Shown: piece after piece, positions 14,605-23,525 of the stretch | Numbering within the stretch: the first letter of the stretch is position 1 | How the letters are laid out: each line of letters starts with the position of its first letter | NCBI RefSeq assembly: GCF_040676675.1 | Contig: NZ_JBFAPK010000041.1 | Span: 16,803-80,802 of the forward strand | Origin: JBFAPK01 sp040676675 | GTDB lineage: Bacteria > Actinomycetota > Actinomycetes > Mycobacteriales > Micromonosporaceae | Direction of reading: 5' to 3' | DNA: 64,000 bases | Position numbers and translations under genes: made by a program | Notes under the pieces: generated by a model | Told to the model about the DNA's origin: nothing | What the model saw: the letters and a program-made list of their open reading frames with translations, nothing else | Database searches by the model: none

Positions 14605-16056
14605 CCCGGGCTTCGGAAACGCGACCGGGCTGCGGTAGCCGTTGCGCCCGACCGCCCGTACGCCGAAGAAGACGTTGTCCTTCGACAGGTCGACGGTCGC
14701 CTCGGTGACGTCGCCGACCGGCAGCACCCGCTGCCACTCCGACGCGGTCGTCTCCCGCCACACCAGCTCGTACCCGGCCAGGTCCGGCTCGGTGCCGCGC
14801 TGCCAGCGCAGGGTGGTGTCGTTCGTCAGCGAGGTGGTCAGCACGGTCGTGTTCTTCGGGGTGCCGGGTGCCTGGGCGAGCGACCAGAGGACCGCCCCGT
14901 TGACCCTGGCGACCCGGGTGATGTACCCGAAGTCGCAGAACTCCGGCAGGTCGCCGTACTGCTTGCCGTCGACCACCCGGACGTCCTGGTGCTGGTGGGC
15001 GAAGTCCTCGTGCGGTTCGGTGAAGCGGCCGGCGGGCCAGCCCTCGCGCAGGAACGAGATGTGGTCGCTGCCGCGCAGGTAGCGGTCCCGGCGGTAGATC
15101 ACCCAGACGTCCATGCCGGTGGCGCCGTTGCTGGCCACGTCGCAGGCGAAGCGGGCGAGCTGGCGCGAGGGGGAGTCGTTCTCGCCGCCGACCGACTGGC
15201 GGGTGGACGCCTCGGCCGGGGTCTCCGCGGTCGGCACGCCCTCGGCGAAGAGCCGGACCCGGTACGGGTCGCGCGTACCGTCGTCGGCCTTGCTGCTGCC
15301 CACGATGTCGTTGCTGAACATGCCCTGCACGTCCGCGCCGGCCGCCTTGAGCTGCTTGGCCAGGTAGGTCGAGCCGTACAGGTTCTGCTCCTCGCCGGCG
15401 ACGGCGGCGAAGACGATGGTGGCGGCGGTGGGGCGGGTCGCCAGCACCCGGGCCAGCTCCATCACGACCGCCACGCCCGACGCGTCGTCGTCGGCGCCCG
15501 GCGCGTCGCTGGTCGCGTCCATCACGTCGGTGCAGCGCGAGTCGTAGTGTCCGGTGATCACGTAGACCCGCTCGGGGGAGGTCTGGCCGCGCAGCGTGGC
15601 GACCACGTTGGTGATCTTCGTGGGTACGGGGATCCGGGTGGCCGGCTCCTGGACGTACGACTGGAGTTCGACCGTCATCCGACCGTTCGAGCGGGCCGCG
15701 TAGCCCCGCATCTCCTGGAAGATCCAGTCCCGGGCGGCGCCGATGCCCCGCTCGGGATCGTCCTGGCTCGACAGGGTGTGCCGGGTACCGAACGCGGCGA
15801 GCCGGCGGACGGTCGCCTCGATCCGGCGCTGGTCGACCTCGCGCAGCAGCTCCCGGAGTTCCCGGTCGGGGGACTGCGCGGTCACCCGGCGGCCCGGGTC
15901 CCGCTCGTCGGAGCGCCCGTCGGCGCGCTCGGCGGCGGTGGCGGGCTCCGCGAGCAGCGGTACGGCGACCGCCGCCGCGGAGGCGGACAGGAAGGTACGG
16001 CGCGACGACCTCGTGGGCTCGACGCCCTCGTGTGCGGGGGTTGGCATACGTCGCAT
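14599..16056 (-). CDS. Tat-exported M28-family aminopeptidase with C-terminal Fn3-like domain
   Basis: About 485 residues. The N-terminus has a twin-arginine signal (SRRTFLSASAAAVAV). The M28 zinc site is visible: GHYDSR (His), PGADDDASG (bridging Asp), AVAGEEQNLYGS (catalytic and metal Glu), FSNDIVG, and a distal GSDHISF His. Family members remove N-terminal residues from peptides using two zinc ions. The last 85 residues look like a fibronectin-III module. The start is ATG 16056 or 16047; both retain the signal. It is divergent from the NADH dehydrogenase gene. Confidence 0.88.
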   Translation of the reverse strand: MRRMPTPAHEGVEPTRSSRRTFLSASAAAVAVPLLAEPATAAERADGRSDERDPGRRVTAQSPDRELRELLREVDQRRIEATVRRLAAFGTRHTLSSQDDPERGIGAARDWIFQEMRGYAARSNGRMTVELQSYVQEPATRIPVPTKITNVVATLRGQTSPERVYVITGHYDSRCTDVMDATSDAPGADDDASGVAVVMELARVLATRPTAATIVFAAVAGEEQNLYGSTYLAKQLKAAGADVQGMFSNDIVGSSKADDGTRDPYRVRLFAEGVPTAETPAEASTRQSVGGENDSPSRQLARFACDVASNGATGMDVWVIYRRDRYLRGSDHISFLREGWPAGRFTEPHEDFAHQHQDVRVVDGKQYGDLPEFCDFGYITRVARVNGAVLWSLAQAPGTPKNTTVLTTSLTNDTTLRWQRGTEPDLAGYELVWRETTASEWQRVLPVGDVTEATVDLSKDNVFFGVRAVGRNGYRSPVAFPKPGS

Positions 16057-16162
16057 GCCATCAACGATCGAGACGATTGTCAATGAATCGTTTCGGGTCG
16101 GCGGCCGGGTTTGCCCGGGAGGCCGAGGTTTGCCCGGCTTCCCGCCGGGAACGGCACACCTC

Positions 16163-17464
16163 ATGACGAAACCACGTGTCGTGATCGTCGGAGCCGGCTT
16201 CGCCGGTTACCACGCGGCGAAGCGCCTGGTCCGGCTCGCGGGCGGCCGTGCCGAGATCATCCTGTTGAACCCCACCGACTACTTCCTCTACCTGCCGCTG
16301 CTGCCCGAGGTCGCGGCCGGCATCCTCGAACCCACCCGGATCTCGGTACCGCTCGCCCGGACGCTCGACGGGGTGCGGATCGTCATCGGCGAGGCGAACC
16401 GGATCGACCTGCGCGAGCGCCGGGTCGGCTACACCGGGCCCGAGGGCGACCCCGGCGAGCTGAGCTACGACCGGCTGATCATCTCGGTGGGCAGCGTGAA
16501 CAAGCTGCTGCCGATCCCCGGCGTCACCGAGCACGCGCACGGCTTCCGGGGTTTGCCCGAGGCGCTGTACCTGCACGACCACATCGTCAGCCAGCTCGAA
16601 CTGGCCAGCGGCCTGGCGGACACCGCCGAACGCGACGCCCGCTGCACCTTCGTGGTGGTCGGCGCCGGGTACACCGGTACCGAGGTGGCCGCGCACGGGC
16701 AGCTCTTCACCGACGCGCTGGCCGCGCAGAACCCGTGGCTGAACACCCGGCCCCGGTGGATGCTGCTCGACGTGGCCGAGCGGGTGCTGCCCGAGCTGGA
16801 CCCGCGGATGTCGGAGACCGCCCACCGGGTGCTCACCTCGCGGGGCGTGGACGTGCGCTGCGGCACCTCGGTGAAGGAGGCCACCGCCGACGGGGTACGC
16901 CTCAGCGACGGCGAGTACGTCCGTACCCGCTCGCTGATCTGGTGCGTCGGGGTACGCCCCGACCCGCTCGTCGCCGAACTGGGACTGCGTACGGAGAAGG
17001 GCCGGCTCGTGGTGGACGAGTTCCTCAACGTACCGGGCTTCCCGGAGGTCTTCGCCTGCGGCGACGCCGCCGCCGTGCCGGACCTGACCCGCCCCGGCGA
17101 GGTGACCGCGATGACCGCCCAGCACGCCGAGCGGCAGGGCAAGCTGGCCGCGCACAACGTCGCCGCCTCGTACGGTCAGGGGCGCCGGCGGGCGTACCGC
17201 CACCACGACCTGGGCTTCGTGGTGGACCTCGGCGGGATCGACGCCGCCGCCAACCCGCTGCAGGTGCCGCTCTCCGGGCTGGCCGCCAAGGCCGTGACCC
17301 GCGGCTACCACCTCTACTCGATGCCCGCCAACCGGGCCCGGGTCGGCGCGGACTGGCTGCTGGACGCGGTGCAGTCCCGGCAGAACGTACGGCTGGGGCT
17401 GGTGCCGGCGAACGTGGTACCGCTGGAGAGCGCCTCGCCGGAGGTCCCCGCCCTGCGCCGCTGA
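16163..17464 (+). CDS. type II NADH dehydrogenase-like FAD oxidoreductase
   Basis: 433 residues with FAD-binding VIVGAGFAGYHAAK at the N-terminus, NAD(P)-binding VVVGAGYTGTEVAAHG near residue 175, and the FAD-contacting VFACGDAAA near 300. The AQHAERQGKLAAHN motif matches Ndh-2-type enzymes, which pass electrons from NADH to quinone at the inner face of the membrane without pumping protons. No membrane helix is obvious, so attachment would be amphipathic. The gene is single and followed by a 13-bp tandem repeat. Confidence 0.88.
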   Translation: MTKPRVVIVGAGFAGYHAAKRLVRLAGGRAEIILLNPTDYFLYLPLLPEVAAGILEPTRISVPLARTLDGVRIVIGEANRIDLRERRVGYTGPEGDPGELSYDRLIISVGSVNKLLPIPGVTEHAHGFRGLPEALYLHDHIVSQLELASGLADTAERDARCTFVVVGAGYTGTEVAAHGQLFTDALAAQNPWLNTRPRWMLLDVAERVLPELDPRMSETAHRVLTSRGVDVRCGTSVKEATADGVRLSDGEYVRTRSLIWCVGVRPDPLVAELGLRTEKGRLVVDEFLNVPGFPEVFACGDAAAVPDLTRPGEVTAMTAQHAERQGKLAAHNVAASYGQGRRRAYRHHDLGFVVDLGGIDAAANPLQVPLSGLAAKAVTRGYHLYSMPANRARVGADWLLDAVQSRQNVRLGLVPANVVPLESASPEVPALRR

Positions 17465-17481
17465 GCCTGATGGCCCGGTGG

Positions 17482-17556
17482 CCCGAGTCGCCGGCCCGAG
17501 TCGCCGGCCCGAGTCGCCGGCCCGAGTCGCCGGCCCGAGTCGCCGGCCCGAGTCGC
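17482..17556 (+). repeat. 13-bp tandem repeat, 5.8 copies
   Basis: The unit CCCGAGTCGCCGG starts at 17482 and repeats without change at 17495, 17508, 17521 and 17534, with a partial copy at 17547. It lies directly after the NADH dehydrogenase stop (17464). No spacer structure, so not CRISPR. Confidence 0.95.
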
Positions 17557-17610
17557 CCGGTAGTCCGGGGAGGGGCACCGACCTGCGCCCGCGCCGGACC
17601 GGTGCCGACC

Positions 17611-17646
17611 GTGCGCCCGCGCCGGACCGGCACCGGCGGGGCGCAC
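17611..17646. terminator. hairpin between convergent genes
   Basis: GTGCGCCC (17611-17618) pairs with GGGCGCAC (17639-17646), with additional inner GCCGG/CCGGC pairing. It sits just before the end of the minus-strand gene at 17667. Confidence 0.5.
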
Positions 17647-17666
17647 GACCGGGGCTGCCCCGGACG

Positions 17667-18113
17667 TCAGGAGCAGCCCCAGCTCTCCTGGACCTGGATC
17701 GTGACCGGGACGCTATCCGTCCGCACCCCGTCCGACGCCGTCAGCTCCGGTTGGTAGACCCCGAACGGCAGCGGGGGCAGGGTCATCGCGATCAGGTTGA
17801 GCGCGGCGTGGCCGTCGCTCGATCCGGGCGGGATCGGTGCGTGCGGCAGGCTCGTGGTCGTGCCGGCGGGCAGGTTCCGCGCCCCGACCTCGATGGGCGT
17901 CGACCACTCGCCCTTGATGGTGATCCAGAAGTACGTCCACCAGGTCTGGCCGGCCGGGATACAGATGCGCTGTCCGATGTTGCTCAGCTGCCACGTCTCG
18001 GTCGGGGTGGTGCGATCCGCCGCCACGGCCGGCTGGCCGCCGACGAGTGCGAGGGTCACCGCGGTGACCAGCCCGAGCGCCAGCCGGGCGACGCCGAAGG
18101 TCGATCGCGACAT
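17667..18113 (-). CDS. small exported protein of unknown function
   Basis: 148 residues from ATG 18113, with GGAGG five bases upstream. A Sec signal peptide ends near AVAA (residue 31). The mature part has a Trp/Tyr-rich strand (AGQTWWTYFWITIKG), a Pro-rich centre and two cysteines, one near RICIP and one at the end (WGCS), which could form a single disulfide. It looks like one beta-sandwich domain. No family is recognised. Confidence 0.65.
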   Translation of the reverse strand: MSRSTFGVARLALGLVTAVTLALVGGQPAVAADRTTPTETWQLSNIGQRICIPAGQTWWTYFWITIKGEWSTPIEVGARNLPAGTTTSLPHAPIPPGSSDGHAALNLIAMTLPPLPFGVYQPELTASDGVRTDSVPVTIQVQESWGCS

Positions 18114-18250
18114 CGAGGCCTCCAAGGCTCGTTCGACGGGCGGCCGACCCCAGCGTCGTCGTCACAAGACTCACCGCCCTGGATACGACAGCCTGCCGTC
18201 GCGGTTTCAGAGAAAACTCAAAGTGGTCGGGCCGGAGCGGGCGTCGACGG

Positions 18251-19300
18251 TCACCGCAGGGCCATGCCGGGGATGCGGGCCCGGACCGCCTCGAGCTCGG
18301 CCTCGTCCGAGATGCCCTGGAAGTCGTACCGGGGCGTGTACGGCGCCTCGAGCGCGCGCACCTCGTCGTCGGTCAGCGCGACGTCCAGCGAGGCGAGGGC
18401 GTCGTCGATCTGGTGCACCGAGCCGGCCCCGACCAGCGGGGCGGTGACGACGGGCTGGCGGCGCAGCCACGCCAGGGCGATCTGGGCGCGGCTCACGCCA
18501 CGGGCGTCGGCGATCCGCCCGACCGCGTCCACGATCGCGCGGTTCGACGCCTCCTCCGCCGGCGTGTACAGCCAGTCGGCGTACGACCCGTCCGTCGCGG
18601 AGCGTGCCGTGGACTTCGCGTCGTCCCAGGCCCGGGCGAGCCGGCCGCGGGCCAGCGGGCTCCAGACGACGGTGCCGACGCCCTCGTCGAGGCAGAGCGG
18701 GATCATCTCGCGCTCCTCCTCGCGGGCGAGCAGGTTGTAGTGGTTCTGCATCGAGACGAACCGCGCCCAGCCGTGCCGCTGCTGCAGGTGCAGGGCCTTC
18801 GCGAACTCCCAGGCGGGCATCGAGGAGGCGCCGAGGTAGCGCACCTTGCCGGCCTGCACGAGGTCGTCGAGCGCGTCGAGGGTCTCCTCCAGCGGCGTCG
18901 CGTGGTCGTTGCGGTGGATCTGGTAGAGGTCGATGTAGTCGGTGCCGAGCCGCCGGAGCGAGTGGTCGACCTCGGTCATGATCGCCTTGCGGGAGAGGCC
19001 CCGGCCGTTGGGGCCGGGCCGCATCGGGTGCCGCAGCTTGGTGGCGATCACCACCTCGTCGCGGTTCGCGAAGTCCCTGAGCGCCCGGCCCAGGATCTCC
19101 TCGCTCGACCCGAGCGAGTACAGGTTCGCGGTGTCGAAGAAGTTGATCCCGGCTTCCAGCGCGTGCCTGATGAGCGGCCGGCTGCTCTCCTCGTCCAGCG
19201 ACCAGACCGGGTGGCCGCGGTCGGGGTCGCCGTAGGTCATCGCCCCGATGGCGATCGGGGAGACGTCGAGGCCGGTGGTGCCGAGCTTGATGTACCGCAT
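18251..19300 (-). CDS. aldo/keto reductase
   Basis: 349 residues from ATG 19300, preceded by GGGAG at 5 bases; ATG 19312 is an alternative. The catalytic tetrad is visible: Asp in FFDTANLY, its Tyr, Lys in VIATKLR and His in YQIHRND. The C-terminal half has PLARGRLAR and the NADPH-binding ALAWLRRQP...PLVGAGS. Members reduce aldehydes or ketones with NADPH. Two similar palindromes cover the upstream region (19317-19362), so expression is probably repressed by an unlinked regulator. Confidence 0.9.
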   Translation of the reverse strand: MRYIKLGTTGLDVSPIAIGAMTYGDPDRGHPVWSLDEESSRPLIRHALEAGINFFDTANLYSLGSSEEILGRALRDFANRDEVVIATKLRHPMRPGPNGRGLSRKAIMTEVDHSLRRLGTDYIDLYQIHRNDHATPLEETLDALDDLVQAGKVRYLGASSMPAWEFAKALHLQQRHGWARFVSMQNHYNLLAREEEREMIPLCLDEGVGTVVWSPLARGRLARAWDDAKSTARSATDGSYADWLYTPAEEASNRAIVDAVGRIADARGVSRAQIALAWLRRQPVVTAPLVGAGSVHQIDDALASLDVALTDDEVRALEAPYTPRYDFQGISDEAELEAVRARIPGMALR

Positions 19301-19316
19301 GATGACTCCCATAGAG

Positions 19317-19362
19317 TATCCGGAGAGGTCTCCAGATAAGGTACTGGAGAAGTCTCCGGATA
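19317..19362. promoter_or_regulatory. two GGAGA-N2-TCTCC operators
   Basis: TATCCGGAGAGGTCTCCAGATA minus its last two bases is near-palindromic; the full 22-bp site is 19317-19338. A related site at 19341-19362 has the same GGAGA-AG-TCTCC core. Centres are 24 bp apart. Both overlap the expected promoter of the aldo/keto reductase. Confidence 0.7.
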
Positions 19363-19409
19363 GCAAGGAAGATCGCTTCCACCGGACACCAACCCGGCAC
19401 GGCACGGGC

Positions 19410-20504
19410 TCAGGGCTCCCCGGACGCGGGTGGCGGTCGTACGGGCGGCGGCGGTACCCCGTCCGGCGGGCCGCCCCGCGCGTAGCGCAGCTCCCGGTAG
19501 ACGATCTGGATGATCCCGGCTGCCGGAATGGCGAGCAGCGCGCCGAGAATCCCGGCCAGCTCGGTGGCGAGCAGGACGCTGACCAGCACGGTGAGCGGGC
19601 TGAGCCGTACCGTCCGGGCCAGGATCAGCGGTTGCAGCACGTGGTTCTCGAAGAGCTGGTACAGGATGAAGAAGACCAGCACGATGATGCCGGCCCGGGT
19701 CGAGTGAATGAGGCCGGCGCCGACCGCGACCGCGCCGCCGATCGCCGCCCCGATCAGCGGCAGCAGGTCCGCGACCGCCACCAGCAGGGCGATCACCCCG
19801 GCGTACGGCACCCCGGCGATGGCCAGCGTCAGGAAGGTCAGCACGCCGCAGATCAGGCTGATCAGCAGGTTGCCGCTGAGGTAGCCGGTGACGGTCCGGG
19901 CGCACTCCTGGCCGACCCGCCGCAGCCGCCGGCCGCGCTCGTCGTTGACCAGGCCGAGCGTGTTCTCCACGAACCGGGGCGCCTGGAGCACCATCAGGTA
20001 CGCCAGCACCGCCACGGTGATCGTACCGGCCACGGAGGTGACCGCCCCGCGCAGCACGTTCACGGTCGGCTGCTGCAACCGGGACAGGTTGTCGCGGATC
20101 TGGTCCTGGTGCGCCTCGATGAAGCGTTGCAGGTGCAGCCGTTGCAGGATGTGACCGATCGGGCCCTTGCCGGCCGGTGCCTCGCGTACCAGCTGGGGCA
20201 GGTTCGCGATCGCGGCGCTGGCCTGGTCCACCAGCGGGATGATGATCACCGCGGTGAGGGCCGCGAGCAGCACCAGGGCGGCGAGGAAGACCAGCAGGGT
20301 GGCGATCGTGCGCCGATGCACCACGTGCCGCTGGGTCCAGTTCACCACGGGGTTCAGCGCCACCGCGAAGAAGACCGCGATGATGATCCAGATCAGGATC
20401 CGCTGGGTGGCGTAGACGAAGAGCAGGACCAGCAGGGTGGCGAGCAGGAGACCGATGCTGATCAAGACCCGGCGCGCCGTGACCCGGTCGTCGGCTCCGA
20501 GCAT
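19410..20504 (-). CDS. AI-2E-family transporter
   Basis: About 364 residues with the family layout: two N-terminal helices, a third near 60-85, a soluble helical segment (about 95-165), then a cluster of five helices and the conserved end with ENHVLQPLIL (near 290) and a final GILGALLAIPAAG helix. Characterised relatives export AI-2 or exchange Na+/H+, so substrate is open. The ATG at 20504 has GAGG 6 bases upstream. Its start is only 8 bases from the stop of the preceding gene, so the two form an operon. Confidence 0.85.
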   Translation of the reverse strand: MLGADDRVTARRVLISIGLLLATLLVLLFVYATQRILIWIIIAVFFAVALNPVVNWTQRHVVHRRTIATLLVFLAALVLLAALTAVIIIPLVDQASAAIANLPQLVREAPAGKGPIGHILQRLHLQRFIEAHQDQIRDNLSRLQQPTVNVLRGAVTSVAGTITVAVLAYLMVLQAPRFVENTLGLVNDERGRRLRRVGQECARTVTGYLSGNLLISLICGVLTFLTLAIAGVPYAGVIALLVAVADLLPLIGAAIGGAVAVGAGLIHSTRAGIIVLVFFILYQLFENHVLQPLILARTVRLSPLTVLVSVLLATELAGILGALLAIPAAGIIQIVYRELRYARGGPPDGVPPPPVRPPPASGEP

Positions 20505-20512
20505 CCGCACCC

Positions 20513-21511
20513 TCAGGCGAGGCCCGCGCCGGCCTCGTCGATCGCCTCGTCCACCCGGTGGGCGAGGTCGACGTCCACGGCGGTGACCGCGTTGATGCTC
20601 TTGGTCCGTACGGTGATCACCGCGGTGTTCGGCTCCGGGCGCCCGATGCTCGGGGCCCGCCCGACGCTGGGCCGGTAGCCGGACTCGCCGGCCAGCCCGT
20701 CGAGGCGCGCCAGCACCCGGTCGAGGCTGTCCGGTGGGAGGATCACGGTACGCGACAGCGACTCCCGCCCACCCGACCAGTACGGCAGTTCGGCCAGGGC
20801 GGCGCGCAGCTCGTCGTCGGTGAGCGCGACGGTCGGCCGGCCGTCCGGCTCGACCAGGCCGCCGCCGGCCCCCGGGGGAGCCAGCAGCTCCCGCAGGCCG
20901 GTCGGCAGGTCGAGCGACTCCATCAGCGCCCCGTCCCGGTCGGCGATCGCGCTCAGCGTCGCCTGCGCCTGGTAGCGGGCCTGTTCCGGGGTACGGCGGC
21001 TCAGCCGGGCGATCTCCTCCAGGAAGCCGGCCAGGTCGGGGCGGCGGTTGGCGGCGTCCGCCGGCAGGTCCTCCTGCAACTCGGTGGGTACCGCGTCGAG
21101 CAGCCGCTGCCGGCCGGCCTCGTCGAGCGCCTGGGCCAGTACCAGCACGGTGGCCTCGGCGGCGGCTCGGGCCTGTTCGAAGTCGACTCCGGCGCGGCGC
21201 CCCACGTCGGTGACCAGGTCCCGGTACCGGATGGCGCCCGGGGCGGGCAGCGCGGTGGCCTCGTCCGGCCGCGGCCGGGTCGGCTCGACCGGCGGCGCGG
21301 GCGTCTCCGGCGGCAGAGCGCCGCGCCCGGGAACGGGCTTGCGACCCCCGACCGGCGGTGGTCCGTCCCGTTCGGACCGGTCCCGGGTGTTGATCTGTTT
21401 CGAGGAGCCGAACGTGGCGCCCGTGCCGGCGGGCTGCTGGCCCTGCTGGCGTGCCTGCCGGGCCAGCGCGCGGCGGCGCTGGTTGTCGCCCTCCATCTGC
21501 TTCCTGCCCAT
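20513..21511 (-). CDS. DUF2267 / pterin-dehydratase-like protein
   Basis: 332 residues. The first 90 are basic then Pro-rich and probably disordered. A helical DUF2267-like domain follows (about 95-220: AIRYRDLVTDVGRRAG, DLPADAANRRPDLAGFLEEI). The C-terminal 100 residues (ELPYWSGGRESLSRTVILP, then TKSINAVTAVDVDLAHRVDE) resemble 4a-hydroxytetrahydrobiopterin dehydratase, though catalytic His residues are not obvious. Role unknown. It is first in an operon with the AI-2E transporter. Confidence 0.65.
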   Translation of the reverse strand: MGRKQMEGDNQRRRALARQARQQGQQPAGTGATFGSSKQINTRDRSERDGPPPVGGRKPVPGRGALPPETPAPPVEPTRPRPDEATALPAPGAIRYRDLVTDVGRRAGVDFEQARAAAEATVLVLAQALDEAGRQRLLDAVPTELQEDLPADAANRRPDLAGFLEEIARLSRRTPEQARYQAQATLSAIADRDGALMESLDLPTGLRELLAPPGAGGGLVEPDGRPTVALTDDELRAALAELPYWSGGRESLSRTVILPPDSLDRVLARLDGLAGESGYRPSVGRAPSIGRPEPNTAVITVRTKSINAVTAVDVDLAHRVDEAIDEAGAGLA

Positions 21512-21747
21512 GCCTGCGCCTCGCTTCGCACGTCGGTGTCCCGGGCGTCGTGGCGTACGTCGTCGGTGTCCCGGGCGTGGCCCGCGCGGGGTCCGGCCGC
21601 GCCGGCTCGTCGCGCCGCTCGTCGCCTTCCCCGGTACGCCTCGGCGAAACGCCGCCCGAGGCGGAGCCCGGCCGACCGGGTGGCCGAGGCGCCGGCGGCG
21701 CCGGGCGGTGGCTACGCCGACGGCGGATCACCCGGGCGGGGTGAGGG

Positions 21748-21825
21748 ATGCTCACCCACGGCGACCCCATCATCGAGCTGGACCAGGAGAACTTCCGACG
21801 TTCGCGGAAGGGTAGGTCGTCATGA
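21748..21825 (+). CDS. possible 25-residue upstream ORF
   Basis: An ATG frame of 25 codons ends in a TGA that overlaps the next gene's ATG (ATGA at 21822-21825). The peptide starts MLTHGDPIIELDQENF and ends in basic residues. GAGG lies almost against the ATG, which is poor spacing. It may be a coupled leader peptide or chance. Confidence 0.3.
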   Translation: MLTHGDPIIELDQENFRRSRKGRSS

Positions 21826-22136
21826 AGAGGATCATCGAGATCGTCCCTGCCAGGCCCGGCTGGTACGCCCGCTGGCGCTTCGCACCCGACGCCACCCGCT
21901 CCTATCCCGTGACGGTCTGGGCCCTGGTGGAGGACACCGAGCAGGCCAGCCGTGAGGTGGTCGGGGTCGACTCGATCGGGCAGTGGCCGGGCGGGGACGA
22001 CAACGAGGCGGGCGCGGACTTCGTCCGCTACCTCTTCCAACCACCGGAGACGGGCGAGCCCGACGACGCCCACCAGCGCACGCGGAGCACCTCCGGCAGC
22101 GGCGTACCGCCCTCGCTGCTGGAGCCGGCGACCTGA
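21822..22136 (+). CDS. small conserved hypothetical protein
   Basis: 104 residues. An N-terminal strand pattern (KRIIEIVPARPGWYARWRF, then SYPVTVWALVED) suggests a small alpha/beta domain; the last 30 residues are polar and probably disordered. I do not recognise a family. The upstream 310 bases hold a possible short ORF and a repeated GTCGGTGTCCCGGGCGT (about 21535 and 21566). It converges on an aldo/keto reductase. Confidence 0.5.
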   Translation: MKRIIEIVPARPGWYARWRFAPDATRSYPVTVWALVEDTEQASREVVGVDSIGQWPGGDDNEAGADFVRYLFQPPETGEPDDAHQRTRSTSGSGVPPSLLEPAT

Positions 22137-22150
22137 CCGACATCCCGGCG

Positions 22151-22222
22151 CCGCCCCACCGGTGGGGCGGGACGAACCCCGGTACGTGGTTTCCGGCAAC
22201 GGCGCCGGGGGCCACGTACCGG
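22151..22222. terminator. palindrome-rich region between convergent genes
   Basis: CCGCCCCACCGGTGGGGCGG at 22151-22170 is a perfect palindrome. A second hairpin pairs CCGGTACGTGG (22179-22189) with CCACGTACCGG (22212-22222). Together they probably terminate both flanking transcripts. Confidence 0.55.
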
Positions 22223-22306
22223 TCCGTTTCGGGGGGAAGGGTCCAGCCGGCCCGTTGCGGTGGGCCCATTTCGGGCGAGCGACCCGTGCCGGCCGGTTCC
22301 GACTAG

Positions 22307-23155
22307 CTAGATGATCGGCAGCGGGGTCGGGCCGGTCGGCGGCGGGAAGGCGCGGTCGAGTTCGGCGAGGTCGTCGGGGGTGAGGTCGATCCGGAGGGCG
22401 GCGTGGTTCTGCCGTACGTGCTCGACGTTGCCCGCCCTCGGGATGGCGCAGACCCCGTCCTGGTGCAGGACCCAGGCCAGACCCACCTGGGCGGGCGTGG
22501 CGTCGTGCCGCTCGGCGACGGTGCGCAGCGCCGGATGGTCGAGCATCCGGCCCCGCTCCAGCGGCGAGTAGGCCATCACCGGCAGGTGTGCCTCCCGGCA
22601 GCGGGGGAGCAGGTCCCATTCGATGCTCCGCCGGGCGAGGTTGTAGAGGACCTGGTCGGTCTCGACGGCGGTACCGCCGGAAATGGCGGTCAGCTCCGAC
22701 AAGTCCGGTACGTCGAAATTGCTCACTCCCCAGTGCCGGATCTTTCCCTGGGCGATCAGACTGTTGAACGTCTCGACCGTCTCGTCCAATGCCGAGGCGC
22801 CCCGCCAGTGCAGCAGGTACAGGTCGATCCGGTCCGTACCGAGCCGCCGCAGGCTGCGCTCGCAGGCGTCGGCGGCGCCCGTGCCGGCCGCGTTCTCGGC
22901 CGAGACCTTGGTGATCAGGAAGACGTCCTCGCGCCGGTTGCCGAGCGCCGTGCCGACGAGCGTCTCGGCGTTGCCGTCGGCGTACGACTCGGCCGTGTCG
23001 ATGACGGTGAGCCCGAGGTCGATGCCGGTACGCAGCGCGTCGATCTCGTCGTCCCGGCGCCCCGGGTCCTCGCCGAGCCCCCAGGTGCCCTGGCCGAGCC
23101 GCGGAATAGCCTCCCGGGACGGGAACGTGATGGTGGAGTTCTCCGGCTGTGTCAT
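22307..23155 (-). CDS. aldo/keto reductase
   Basis: 282 residues from ATG 23155, chosen because AAGGAGA lies just upstream; a longer frame to 23239 lacks this. Catalytic residues are Asp/Tyr in VIDTAESYADG, Lys in FLITKVS and His in YLLHWRG. GVCAIPRAGN near the C-terminus is the nicotinamide-phosphate binding segment. It is not closely related to the aldo/keto reductase at 18251-19300, which is longer. Probable NADPH-dependent carbonyl reductase; substrate unknown. Confidence 0.9.
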   Translation of the reverse strand: MTQPENSTITFPSREAIPRLGQGTWGLGEDPGRRDDEIDALRTGIDLGLTVIDTAESYADGNAETLVGTALGNRREDVFLITKVSAENAAGTGAADACERSLRRLGTDRIDLYLLHWRGASALDETVETFNSLIAQGKIRHWGVSNFDVPDLSELTAISGGTAVETDQVLYNLARRSIEWDLLPRCREAHLPVMAYSPLERGRMLDHPALRTVAERHDATPAQVGLAWVLHQDGVCAIPRAGNVEHVRQNHAALRIDLTPDDLAELDRAFPPPTGPTPLPII

Positions 23156-23525
23156 GAGGTCTCCTTGGACACCGCCGCCGTACGGCGCTACCGTGCGGCC
23201 GTCTGACAGCGCGCGCCTTCCCGCCGTCGACCGGGACAAACACCAGGTGAACGCCGATACGCGGGCTTACGCTTAGTACCGGTGAAACGGACGCAACGTA
23301 GTCAACGCCGTTATTGGCGCTTAACGCGCTAAACGACATTTATATGTAGGTATCACCCGGCTCTCCGCCTACTCTCCACTGAGCAAAGAGGAGCGGAAAG
23401 GAGCGGGAGATGCGCGACCAAGAGTGGCGTTGAATAGCCGGGCCATCGCCTTCCGTGCCGGTTCGTGAGACGCTGAGCAACAACAGCCAGCCGGCAGTTC
23501 GACACATGGCGAGAAGGTCCCCACG
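23156..23525. other. 370-base intergenic region
   Basis: Divergent spacer between an aldo/keto reductase and a GGDEF gene. It includes the most AT-rich patch nearby (about 23330-23355, with TTATATG and TAGGTAT), a plausible promoter zone. No confident -35/-10 pair, operator or RNA structure was found. Confidence 0.5.

Noticed and set aside
17482..17556. CRISPR array
   Set aside because: Units are 13 bp and directly adjacent, with no spacers and no cas genes.
19410..23339. 1309-codon continuous minus-strand frame
   Set aside because: Only the 3' 364 codons read as a protein (AI-2E transporter); the rest is antisense or out-of-frame to real genes.
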